This document shows, in pieces, positions 8,176 through 14,563 of a stretch of DNA of 48,686 bases. The translations under genes were made by a program, and so were the position numbers. The notes below the pieces were generated by a model. It ran no database searches, had not been told where the DNA came from, and was given only the letters and a program-made list of their open reading frames with translations. Source of the stretch: an uncultured Bacilli bacterium. GTDB taxonomy: Bacteria > Bacillota_I > Bacilli_A > RF39 > UBA660. Every line of letters begins with the position of its first letter. Position 1 is the first letter of the stretch. The stretch is taken from NCBI GenBank assembly GCA_947632345.1, contig CANROW010000011.1, positions 1-48,686 on the forward strand. The letters are read 5' to 3'.

Positions 8176-8987
8176 TGAAAAGACTGATTAATAAGATTAA
8201 ATTGTTCCCTAATGATAATGATAAGAGTCGTGATATCGCTAAGGAATTAAAACGTCGTTTAGAAATCGCCAACTTTAAAATAGTTGATAGTAAGTACGAT
8301 TTAGCGGTGGCAATTGGTGGTGATGGTTCATTTTTGCGTATGGTTAAGAATAATGTCTTCGATAGTGAAATCTTTTATGTTGGGGTCAACGCTGGCACAC
8401 TCGGTTTTCTCCAAGAAATTTCCATTGAGGATATTGATAGTTTTATTGAAAGACTTAACAATAATGACTTTACTATTGGAACTATTGGGGTCCAAGAGAC
8501 CAAAATTACGACTGCTAATGGGGATATGTCAAGGTTCTTTTCCCTCAATGAGATTGTCATTAGAAATCGCAGTTTGAAAACTACTAAAATGTGTGTTGAA
8601 ATCGATAACGAAATTTTAGAACATTATATTGGTGATGGAATTCTCATCTCCACTTCAGTTGGTTCCACAGCTTATAATTTGAGCTTTGGGGGATCAATTG
8701 TCTACGACGATTTACACACACTTCAAATAACGCCAATCGCCCCTTTAAACACCAAAAGTTATCGGGATGTTCTCAATTCGGTAATCGTACCAGAACACCG
8801 TTCAATTACCATTAAGCCACTAGATGAAACCAATGATTTAATAGTTACGATTGATGGTGAACACAATTATTATGATGATGTCAAGCAGATTGATACATGT
8901 GTCCGCGATAAGAAAATCAAATGTCTTCGCATGACGAGTTTCAGTTATGCGAGGAAGATAAATGAGAAATTTTTAACCGAAAAATAG
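8175..8987 (+). CDS. nadK: NAD kinase
   Basis: Phosphorylates NAD+ to NADP+ with ATP or polyphosphate, completing the pathway encoded by this island. The diagnostic GGDGSFLR is at residues 48-55, followed by GTLGFLQE, the NEIVIRN segment and GDGILISTSVGSTAYNLS, which builds the NAD site. At 270 aa it is the usual Bacilli size. ATG 8175 shares its A with the nrtR TGA stop (TGATG), and an AGGGAAAT site lies just before; the upstream in-frame GTG 8172 is rejected. No clear terminator was seen before the rpsU promoter. Confidence 0.95.
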   Translation: MKRLINKIKLFPNDNDKSRDIAKELKRRLEIANFKIVDSKYDLAVAIGGDGSFLRMVKNNVFDSEIFYVGVNAGTLGFLQEISIEDIDSFIERLNNNDFTIGTIGVQETKITTANGDMSRFFSLNEIVIRNRSLKTTKMCVEIDNEILEHYIGDGILISTSVGSTAYNLSFGGSIVYDDLHTLQITPIAPLNTKSYRDVLNSVIVPEHRSITIKPLDETNDLIVTIDGEHNYYDDVKQIDTCVRDKKIKCLRMTSFSYARKINEKFLTEK

Positions 8988-9016
8988 ACAAAAAAGTAAA
9001 AAAATGTCAAATTTTG

Positions 9017-9046
9017 TTGTACAAAAAGGAAAAACTATGGTATAAT
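9017..9046 (+). promoter_or_regulatory. rpsU promoter with extended -10
   Basis: TTGTAC (9017-9022), an 18-base spacer and TATAAT (9041-9046) preceded by TGG give an extended -10. The start site would be near 9053, leaving a leader of about 26 bases with a strong GGAGGGGAG ribosome site. Confidence 0.8.
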
Positions 9047-9078
9047 TCTTTGTAGTAATGACGGAAGGAGGGGAGAAA

Positions 9079-9279
9079 ATGATTAGAACACCTGTAAAAG
9101 ATAATAATATTGATGCAGCTTTAAAGAGATTTAAACAAAAAGTTGCGCGTGATGGTGTCCCTTCTGAATGTCGTAAAAGAGAATGTTATGACAAACCAGG
9201 AATTAGAAGAAGAGAAGCTAAGAAGGCTGGTATAAAAAACACCCAAAAGAGAAATAGAGCAAATAATCGAGGAATGTAA
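9079..9279 (+). CDS. rpsU: 30S ribosomal protein S21
   Basis: Small-subunit protein near the mRNA exit site, needed for efficient initiation. The 66-aa sequence has the family opening VKDNNIDAALKRFKQK, the Gly-Val-Pro turn and the RKRECYDKPGIRRR stretch, then a basic tail somewhat longer than the usual 57-58 aa. ATG 9079 follows GGAGGGGAG; the longer in-frame reading from 9058 is discarded. A terminator overlaps the stop codon, so S21 is made from its own short mRNA rather than with yqeY. Confidence 0.95.
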   Translation: MIRTPVKDNNIDAALKRFKQKVARDGVPSECRKRECYDKPGIRRREAKKAGIKNTQKRNRANNRGM

Positions 9280-9302
9280 GAAGTGGTTAACACTTCTTTT
9301 TT
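9279..9302 (+). terminator. rpsU terminator
   Basis: AGAAGTG (9279-9285) pairs with CACTTCT (9291-9297) over the loop GTTAA, followed by a run of T to 9302. The stem starts on the last base of the rpsU stop codon. Confidence 0.88.
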
Positions 9303-9313
9303 GGTAAACTTTA

Positions 9314-9322
9314 TGCTAGAAT
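9314..9322 (+). promoter_or_regulatory. Extended -10 promoter for the structured leader RNA upstream of yqeY
   Basis: TGC followed by TAGAAT (9317-9322) forms an extended -10 with no good -35. The predicted start, near 9329-9330, is the first base of the 5' arm of the pseudoknot described next, which supports both calls. Confidence 0.55.
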
Positions 9323-9328
9323 ATTGCT

Positions 9329-9420
9329 AGGAGATGACCAATAAAAATAAAAGCCTGTGGTAGTTGTCATCTCCAACCGGTCAAAGCCGTAAAAATATAG
9401 GAACAAATCCACAGTGCTTA
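9329..9420 (+). ncRNA. Predicted H-type pseudoknot RNA (candidate aptamer domain of a yqeY leader)
   Basis: No reading frame occupies this stretch, but it is strongly structured. P1 pairs GGAGATGAC (9330-9338) with GTCATCTCC (9366-9374), nine perfect pairs. Inside the P1 loop, AAGCCTGTGG (9351-9360) pairs with CCACAG-U-GCUU (9409-9419): ten pairs with one bulged U, closing a classical pseudoknot. A small hairpin CGG/CCG (9378-9380 with 9387-9389) lies in the third connector, and the first connector is A-rich, as in minor-groove triplex pseudoknots. I could not match it to a riboswitch class that I know. It sits between the rpsU terminator and yqeY and continues into the possible ribosome-site switch at 9423-9510. 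Confidence 0.55.
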
Positions 9421-9422
9421 AA

Positions 9423-9510
9423 TATTATATCTCATTTCAGATGTAATAAAAAAATATTATAGAAAGGAGCATCTAATATAGTGATTAATAAAAAAATCAC
9501 ATAATTAGAT
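9423..9510 (+). promoter_or_regulatory. Mutually exclusive helices around the yqeY Shine-Dalgarno (possible expression platform)
   Basis: Three helices compete. (i) TATTATATCT (9423-9432) pairs with AGATGTAATA (9439-9448), ten pairs. (ii) The same strand extended, 9423-9438, pairs with 9462-9478, masking GAAAGGAG: 14 of 16 positions pair, with two mismatches and bulged C9470. (iii) ATCTAAT...GTGATT (9471-9486) pairs with AATCAC...ATTAGAT (9495-9510) around an 8-base loop. Helices i and iii free the ribosome site, and iii also shortens the path from AAAGGAG (9463-9469) to the yqeY ATG at 9524 to about 14 bases. No other ribosome site is near that ATG. This is the layout of a translational switch; the ligand or trigger is unknown. 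Confidence 0.5.
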
Positions 9511-9523
9511 TATACGTGAAATT

Positions 9524-9967
9524 ATGGATTTATTCGAAAAGTTTAATAAAGATATGGTTACAGCCATGAAAGAACAAGATAAAGAACGCTTGACGGTTCT
9601 AAGAATGGTTAAAGGGGCTATGCAACTTGAACATATCAATGCTAAAAAAGAGATGAATGAAGAATTATTGATCGATTGTGTCGGAAAACAAATCAAAATG
9701 CGTAACGATTCCATTGCTGAATTTGAAAAAGGAAATCGTACGGATCTAATTGAACAGACCAAAAAAGAAATTGTCATATTGAATGACTATTTACCTGAAC
9801 AGTTATCTCAGGATGAGGTTGCAGTTATCATCGATGAAGCTTTCGCTAAAATCAAACCAAGTTCTGCCAAAGAAATGGGACTCATTATGAAAGAAGTAAC
9901 TCCTAAGTTAAAGGGTAAAACAGATATGAAACAAGTCAGTGATATGATTAAAAATAGATTAGCATAA
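9524..9967 (+). CDS. yqeY: GatB/YqeY domain protein
   Basis: A 147-aa helical protein with the whole YqeY family pattern: VTAMKEQDKERLTVLRMVKG near the start, a central EFEKGNRTDLIEQ segment and the C-terminal KGKTDMKQVSDMIKNRL. The domain resembles the tRNA-binding tail of the GatB amidotransferase subunit, and a role in tRNA-linked metabolism is usually assumed. The rpsU-yqeY order is conserved in Bacilli. The start at 9524 is forced by an upstream in-frame stop (9506) and lacks a nearby ribosome site, which makes the leader structure at 9423-9510 relevant to its translation. Confidence 0.92.
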   Translation: MDLFEKFNKDMVTAMKEQDKERLTVLRMVKGAMQLEHINAKKEMNEELLIDCVGKQIKMRNDSIAEFEKGNRTDLIEQTKKEIVILNDYLPEQLSQDEVAVIIDEAFAKIKPSSAKEMGLIMKEVTPKLKGKTDMKQVSDMIKNRLA

Positions 9968-9982
9968 TAATATAAACCAATG

Positions 9983-10009
9983 AGAATTGATATAAAATCA
10001 ATTCTTTTT
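9983..10009 (+). terminator. Terminator after yqeY
   Basis: AGAATTGAT (9983-9991) and ATCAATTCT (9997-10005) form a nine-pair stem with loop ATAAA followed by T residues. Confidence 0.85.
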
Positions 10010-10033
10010 ATTATATATTTTTATCCATTTTAA

Positions 10034-10039
10034 TATAAT
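10034..10039 (+). promoter_or_regulatory. Probable -10 element for the yqfC operon
   Basis: A perfect TATAAT lies 16 bases before the yqfC ATG, but no convincing sigma-A -35 stands 17 bases upstream. In spore formers yqfC and yqfD are read in the mother cell by sigma-E, so this assignment is tentative. Confidence 0.4.
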
Positions 10040-10054
10040 TAATCGGGTGATAAT

Positions 10055-10288
10055 ATGCATGGAGTTATTGACTATGTCCGCGATAATGAATTCAGAATGT
10101 TGGTTTTGAGTAACAAAATTGATATAGTTAATTATTCAGAACTTTTATCAATGAGTGAAGAAAGAGTATCAATTACTTCAGCAACCGGACGAATTGTCAT
10201 ACGCGGTGAAGGATTATCTGTAAAAAAACTCTTGAATCGCGAAATATTAATTGTCGGAAAATTTAGTAGTATTGAAATGGGTGAATGA
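10055..10288 (+). CDS. yqfC: Sporulation protein YqfC (YabP/YqfC family)
   Basis: A 77-aa, all-beta YabP/YqfC-family protein. The repeating pattern VNYSELLSMSEERVSI, then GRIVIRGEGL and a final ILIVGKFSSIE, matches the family. In Bacillus this gene is in the mother-cell sporulation regulon, with YqfD immediately downstream, as here. It is slightly shorter than the Bacillus protein (about 93 aa), lacking an N-terminal stretch. The ribosome site is GGTGAT. The yqfD start lies two bases past its stop, so the pair is one unit. The biochemical role is unknown. Confidence 0.85.
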   Translation: MHGVIDYVRDNEFRMLVLSNKIDIVNYSELLSMSEERVSITSATGRIVIRGEGLSVKKLLNREILIVGKFSSIEMGE

Positions 10289-10289
10289 T

Positions 10290-11420
10290 ATGTTTCATAA
10301 TTATTATAAATTGAAGATTTCAGGAAAAGATGTAAAGAGATTCATTAAACAGTTGTACAATATGCATATTTATTTTGAAAATATTGAATTTAGTGATAAG
10401 AGTGTTTATGTCAAAGTCGATAAAGATAATTATAGTAAGATTCAGGATATAAAGACTATTTATAAAATTGAAGTTGTCAGGTTATATGGACCTAATCGCC
10501 TAAGAGATATTATCCATCGCTATAATATTTTTTTTATATCCATTATCATTGGTCTTTTGATGTTGAATGTTTTAGGAAATATTCTTTTTGAAATCGAGAT
10601 AGATACCGACAATCAAGAGATATATGAATTGGTTTCTAGAGAGTTGCATCGTCACGGCATAAAAAAATTTTCGCTAATTAAACCTTTTTCTGAACGTGAA
10701 AAGATCATAAGTGATATTCTTGAAGACAATAAAGAAGATTTAGAGTGGATGGAAATTGAAAGGGTTGGTGTTAAATATATTGTTCGTGTTGAAGAAAGAA
10801 TTATTAAAAGAGAAAATGAGCAATGTCCTAATCGCCATATCATCGCTAAAAAAGAAGGACTCATTTTGAGTATTGTGTCATCACACGGCGAAATAAAAAA
10901 AGCCATAAATGATTATGTCAAAAAAGGCGATATCATCGTCAGTGGAATCATTACCAAAAACGAAGATGAAAAAAATAGAGTCTGCGCTGAAGGTAGAATT
11001 TTTGCGGAAACGTGGTATCAAATCAAAGTAGAAGTGCCTTATAACTATAAAGAAATAATTTATACCAAAGAAAAAAAGAAGAATTTATCAATCACTATTT
11101 TTAATAAAAGATTTGCTCTTTTTCAAGACTATGCCGATTTTGTGACCGAAGAAAAGACACTTAAAAATAATATTTTGCCATTGAAATTGAGCATAGAAGA
11201 TAATCAGAAAATAATCAAGATTGATCACATCTATACTTCCGAAGAATTAGATTTAAAAGCTTTGGAAATATCTCGTGAAAAATTGTTGACAATTTTAGGT
11301 GATGATGATGAGATTTTACTCGAAAAAAAATTGAAAACGACAGCAAAAGATAGTACAATAGAAGTAGTGATATTCTTCAAGGTAAAAGAAGATATTACTG
11401 CATATCAGGAAATAGAGTGA
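10290..11420 (+). CDS. yqfD: Sporulation protein YqfD
   Basis: A 376-aa membrane protein with a single transmembrane helix at about residues 82-105 (the IFFISIIIGLLMLNVLG segment). The cytosolic N-terminal domain resembles a short ferredoxin-like module, and the large extracytosolic part contains the YqfD domain. The family is found next to yqfC in spore formers and is made in the mother cell; mutants have mild or no phenotype in Bacillus. ATG 10290 follows GGGTG with about six bases spacing; readings from TTG 10251 or GTG 10281 are less likely. It continues into a VanZ-like gene with little gap. Confidence 0.87.
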   Translation: MFHNYYKLKISGKDVKRFIKQLYNMHIYFENIEFSDKSVYVKVDKDNYSKIQDIKTIYKIEVVRLYGPNRLRDIIHRYNIFFISIIIGLLMLNVLGNILFEIEIDTDNQEIYELVSRELHRHGIKKFSLIKPFSEREKIISDILEDNKEDLEWMEIERVGVKYIVRVEERIIKRENEQCPNRHIIAKKEGLILSIVSSHGEIKKAINDYVKKGDIIVSGIITKNEDEKNRVCAEGRIFAETWYQIKVEVPYNYKEIIYTKEKKKNLSITIFNKRFALFQDYADFVTEEKTLKNNILPLKLSIEDNQKIIKIDHIYTSEELDLKALEISREKLLTILGDDDEILLEKKLKTTAKDSTIEVVIFFKVKEDITAYQEIE

Positions 11421-11434
11421 GAAAGGGTGAGGCT

Positions 11435-12040
11435 ATGCATAATATGATTGATGCAACTATTCTAGAGATTTTGCATATCACATGGCCTACTTTATTCATT
11501 GCTGCGGTTTTGGTAGTCACAATTCGGATTGGCTACTTGTTGAAACATCATAATCAATTCATCTTTTATCGTGAAATATTGTATTTATGTTTTATGATTT
11601 ATATCTTGTGTGTGTTTCAATTGGTCACAGCTGAAGATTTAAATAGTTTAAATGGTAATAATCTTCAACTTTTTAAAGAGATTTTTCGTTATCAATTTGG
11701 AAGTAGACTATTTTTTAGAAACATTATTGGCAATGTTTTATTGTTCATACCATATGGCTTTTTCGCATCGCTCTACGTTGAATTAAAGAACCCATTAAAG
11801 GCTTTTGCTTTGGTATTCATCGCCTCTTTATCCATTGAAGTGACGCAATTATCAATAGGAAGAGTCTTTGATGTCGACGATATTTTATTAAATGTCGTTG
11901 GTGGTATGATCGGTTATGGTATTTATGTACTAGGTGCTAAAATAGGGGAAAAGTTCCCAGTCTTAAAAAAAGAGGTATGCCTCAATATTTTAACTACATT
12001 AGCGCTGGTAGGTATTTTGATTTTCTTCGTTTGGAGGTAA
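11435..12040 (+). CDS. VanZ-like membrane protein
   Basis: A 201-aa integral membrane protein of the VanZ family, with about five predicted helices: residues near 10-30, 45-62, 88-105, 118-135 and 178-198. The family core is visible in GNVLLFIPYGFFASL and the conserved SLSIEVTQL-x-GRVFDVDDILLN-x-GG segment with its acidic DVDD. VanZ proteins are associated with low-level teicoplanin resistance or cell-surface functions, but most homologues are uncharacterised. ATG 11435 has AAAGGGTGAGG just upstream. In Bacillus this position carries phoH and yqfF, which are missing here. Confidence 0.82.
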   Translation: MHNMIDATILEILHITWPTLFIAAVLVVTIRIGYLLKHHNQFIFYREILYLCFMIYILCVFQLVTAEDLNSLNGNNLQLFKEIFRYQFGSRLFFRNIIGNVLLFIPYGFFASLYVELKNPLKAFALVFIASLSIEVTQLSIGRVFDVDDILLNVVGGMIGYGIYVLGAKIGEKFPVLKKEVCLNILTTLALVGILIFFVWR

Positions 12041-12043
12041 TGT

Positions 12044-12490
12044 ATGGAGATAGAAGTTTTTAATGAAACGGATGAAAAATTAGAAAAAGAATTGCAAGAT
12101 TTAAAAGAACTTTTGATAAATGTTGCCCACGATGAAGACCTTGATAATATTTTATTTAATGTTATAATAGTAGATAATGATAAGATAAAAGAACTCAATC
12201 GTGATTATCGGGGCATTGATCGTGAGACTGATGTCATATCTTTTGCCTTAGAGGATGATAAGACTTTTAATCTATCAGATATCAGGGTACTTGGCGATAT
12301 CTATATATCAATTGATAAAGCTCGATCCCAAGCTGAAGAGTATGGACACTCATTTAAGAGGGAATTATCCTTTTTAGCAATTCATGGGTTCTTGCATTTA
12401 CTTGGGTATGATCATATGCGTGAAGAAGATGAAAAAGTTATGTTTGCTAAACAAGAGGAGGTCTTAGCTCGTTATGATATTAGTCGGTAG
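12044..12490 (+). CDS. ybeY: Endoribonuclease YbeY (rRNA maturation factor)
   Basis: A metallo-endoribonuclease acting in 16S rRNA 3'-end maturation and ribosome quality control. The zinc motif HGFLHLLGYDH (HxxxHxxxxxH) is complete and is followed by the acidic helix expected in the family. The central RGIDRETDVISFAL matches the conserved TDVLSFP-like strand. The length, 148 aa, is normal. It sits in its conserved place upstream of dgkA and overlaps that gene by 17 bases. Confidence 0.95.
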   Translation: MEIEVFNETDEKLEKELQDLKELLINVAHDEDLDNILFNVIIVDNDKIKELNRDYRGIDRETDVISFALEDDKTFNLSDIRVLGDIYISIDKARSQAEEYGHSFKRELSFLAIHGFLHLLGYDHMREEDEKVMFAKQEEVLARYDISR

Positions 12491-12872
12491 ACGTTTTAAA
12501 AAGGAAAAAAAGACGCCCCAAGGAACTGTTAAAAATGCTCTTGAAGGAATAATTTATACATTTAACACAGAGATTAATTTGCGAATTCATCTATTGATGA
12601 CAACGATTGTTTTACTTGGTTGTTATATTTTGGAAGCCAGTTTCTTTGAGGTACTCATCTGTCTCATATTAATTGGTTTAGTAATAACGACGGAGTTAAT
12701 CAATACAGCTATTGAGGTAGTGGTCGATATGATTGAACCACGATATAACCCATTAGCTAAAATTGCGAAAGACACTGCAGCGGGGGCAGTTTTGGTCATA
12801 GCGTCCACATCAGCTATTATAGGAGTAATGATATTTTTACCTAAGGTATTGGCGTTCATCGGTATAATATAG
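12474..12872 (+). CDS. dgkA: Diacylglycerol/undecaprenol kinase
   Basis: A small membrane lipid kinase, of the type that phosphorylates undecaprenol in Gram-positive bacteria. The 132 aa contain three hydrophobic helices (about 38-55, 57-75 and 100-130). The catalytic signature ELINTAIEVVVDMIEP is followed by KIAKDTAAGAVL. The ATG at 12474 lies inside ybeY; AGGAGG at 12456-12461 is 12 bases upstream, rather distant, so expression may depend on coupling to ybeY. The order ybeY-dgkA-cdd-era is the classical Bacilli arrangement. Confidence 0.93.
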   Translation: MILVGRRFKKEKKTPQGTVKNALEGIIYTFNTEINLRIHLLMTTIVLLGCYILEASFFEVLICLILIGLVITTELINTAIEVVVDMIEPRYNPLAKIAKDTAAGAVLVIASTSAIIGVMIFLPKVLAFIGII

Positions 12873-12880
12873 GAGGTCCT

Positions 12881-13267
12881 ATGTTCGAAAAATTGCGCGA
12901 ATTACAAAAAAATAGTTATGTTCCTTTGACTAACTTTAGAACGGCTGCTATCGTTTTTACGAAGGACGGAAAAGGTTTTCCAGGAGTAAATGTTGAAAAT
13001 CCGTCATTTCGGGATGGCCTTTGCGCTGAACAAAATGCCATTGCGGCTGCTTGTAGCCATGGTTATGGCAAAGGTGATTTTTCACTTATGTATTTGATAA
13101 CCGATGGTCAAACGATTTCAACACCTTGTTTTTTATGCCGTCAAGTAATTAATGAGTTATTTGATCCTAGTTCATCAATTATTTGTTATAATACGAAAGG
13201 TGATTTCAAAATCTATACAGTCCGTGAGCTTTGTCCAGAGCCATTTGATGAAAGAGATTTGAGTTAG
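12881..13267 (+). CDS. cdd: Cytidine deaminase
   Basis: Deaminates cytidine and deoxycytidine in pyrimidine salvage. The zinc site is intact: C48 and catalytic E50 in LCAEQNAIAAA, plus C83 and C86 in TPCFLCRQ. The substrate-binding NVEN is at 37-40. The 128 aa fit the homotetrameric class. The ATG has AGGAGGT close upstream. A tandem copy lacking zinc ligands follows nine bases later, so the two products are probably made together. Confidence 0.93.
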   Translation: MFEKLRELQKNSYVPLTNFRTAAIVFTKDGKGFPGVNVENPSFRDGLCAEQNAIAAACSHGYGKGDFSLMYLITDGQTISTPCFLCRQVINELFDPSSSIICYNTKGDFKIYTVRELCPEPFDERDLS

Positions 13268-13276
13268 GTGATTGAA

Positions 13277-13666
13277 ATGAATAATGAAAAATATCGTAAA
13301 CAATTGATTAAATTGCTTCAGAATTGTTGCGTTCCTAGTGATTCTCTCCATTTTTCAGCTATCGTAGTCATGAAGGATGGTAATGAATTTTATGGTGTGA
13401 ACGTCAAAAATTCGGTTTTCCGCGATGCCATTTATGCGGAACAATCAGCAATTGGGCAAGCAATTACATCAGGTTATAAAAAAGGTGATTTTGAAAAAAT
13501 ATATTTAATGGTTGGCAGTGATAAAGTTGGTGACTTAAAATATCTAGATCGAGCTGTCATCACAGAATTTTTTGAAGGCGAATGTGAAGTTTGTTGTATG
13601 AATCTCTTTGGTCAAGAAGTGATTCTACCAGTAGATAATTTGTATTCATCAGTCTTCAATTATTAG
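13277..13666 (+). CDS. Cytidine deaminase-like pseudoenzyme (zinc ligands lost)
   Basis: A 129-aa paralogue of the preceding cdd that aligns with it end to end: AIVVMKDG, GVNVKN and FRDAIYAEQSAI against AIVFTKDG, GVNVEN and FRDGLCAEQNAI. All three zinc-binding Cys positions are changed: the first is Tyr (Y53), and the PCxxC pair is Lys and Asp (K88, D91). The general-acid Glu (E55) remains. The frame is open and coding-like, so this is not decay by frameshift. Deaminase activity is not expected. A regulatory or structural subunit pairing with the active Cdd in a hetero-tetramer is a reasonable inference. The start ATG 13277 follows AGGTGA. Confidence 0.87.
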   Translation: MNNEKYRKQLIKLLQNCCVPSDSLHFSAIVVMKDGNEFYGVNVKNSVFRDAIYAEQSAIGQAITSGYKKGDFEKIYLMVGSDKVGDLKYLDRAVITEFFEGECEVCCMNLFGQEVILPVDNLYSSVFNY

Positions 13667-13675
13667 GAGGTTTTT

Positions 13676-14563
13676 ATGAAGAGTGGTTTTGTCAGTATTG
13701 TTGGTCGACCTAATGTTGGAAAATCAACTTTGTTAAACAGCATATTAGAGAGGAAAATAGCTATTACCAGCAATGTCAGTGGGACTACTCGGAACATCAT
13801 TCAAGGCATATATAATGATGATGATTCACAAATTGTCTTCATTGATACGCCGGGAATTCATAAACCGCATAATAAACTGGGAACTTATCTAAATGAAAAA
13901 GCTTATATGATGATGGAGGACGTGGATTTACTTCTTTTTTTAGTCGATGTTCAAAAAGGTTTTGGTAAAGGCGATAAATTTATTTTAGATAAATTAAAAG
14001 AAGAAAATAAACCTATATTTCTCATCTTGAACAAAGTCGACGGCATTAAGCGTGAGAATCTTCTCGCTGTGATTAAAGAGTATAGTCAACTATATGATTT
14101 TAAAGAGATTATTCCACTATCAGCTCTCAAAGGTGATAATGTCAATGATTTGATTAAGACGATTAAAAAATATTTGAAAGAAGATATAAAATATTACGAA
14201 GATGATGTCATTACTAATGTCAGTCGCAACTTCTTAATTGCCGAATTGGTTCGCGAAAAGATCCTTAATTTGACTAGTAAAGAGGTACCGCATACCGTCA
14301 ATTGTCTGGTTGAAAATTATGAAGATAAAGGTAATATTATTGATATAAGTGTTCTCATTGTTGTCGATCGGGATAATTTAAAAAAGATCATTATTGGTAA
14401 ACAGGGACGAATGCTTAAGGAGATTGGCATTCAAGCTCGTCGGGATATTGAAGAATTTTTAGGAAAACAAGTCTTTTTAGAGACGCACGTCAAAACAATT
14501 GAAGATTGGCGTGATAAAGAAAAATATTTGATTGAATTTGGCTTAAAGGAGATGGATGAATGA
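13676..14563 (+). CDS. era: GTPase Era
   Basis: Essential GTPase that binds the 3' end of 16S rRNA and helps 30S assembly. G motifs: G1 GRPNVGKS (10-17), G3 DTPG (57-60) and G4 NKVD (119-122). The C-terminal half has the KH domain with the conserved IIIGKQGRMLKEIG segment. The length is 295 aa. A strong TTAGGAGGT precedes the ATG. Its last four bases overlap the desulfoferrodoxin ATG (ATGA), so that gene is translated from the same message. Confidence 0.96.
   Translation: MKSGFVSIVGRPNVGKSTLLNSILERKIAITSNVSGTTRNIIQGIYNDDDSQIVFIDTPGIHKPHNKLGTYLNEKAYMMMEDVDLLLFLVDVQKGFGKGDKFILDKLKEENKPIFLILNKVDGIKRENLLAVIKEYSQLYDFKEIIPLSALKGDNVNDLIKTIKKYLKEDIKYYEDDVITNVSRNFLIAELVREKILNLTSKEVPHTVNCLVENYEDKGNIIDISVLIVVDRDNLKKIIIGKQGRMLKEIGIQARRDIEEFLGKQVFLETHVKTIEDWRDKEKYLIEFGLKEMDE

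Noticed and set aside
9329-9420. Assignment of the pseudoknot to a known riboswitch (fluoride, preQ1, THF, SAM-II, c-di-GMP-II, ZTP) or to 6S RNA, tmRNA or SRP RNA
   Set aside because: The conserved core sequences that I know for these classes are not visible, and the size and pairing order do not fit; a database search is needed to be sure.
9481-9504. Seven-residue frame (GTG start, MINKKIT) behind the AAAGGAG upstream of yqeY
   Set aside because: It could be a leader peptide, but the same bases form the arms and loop of a strong hairpin and no regulatory codon run is present.
13277-13666. Second cytidine deaminase-like gene as a decayed pseudogene
   Set aside because: The frame is full length, with a good ribosome site and conserved fold segments; only the zinc ligands are replaced, which looks selective.
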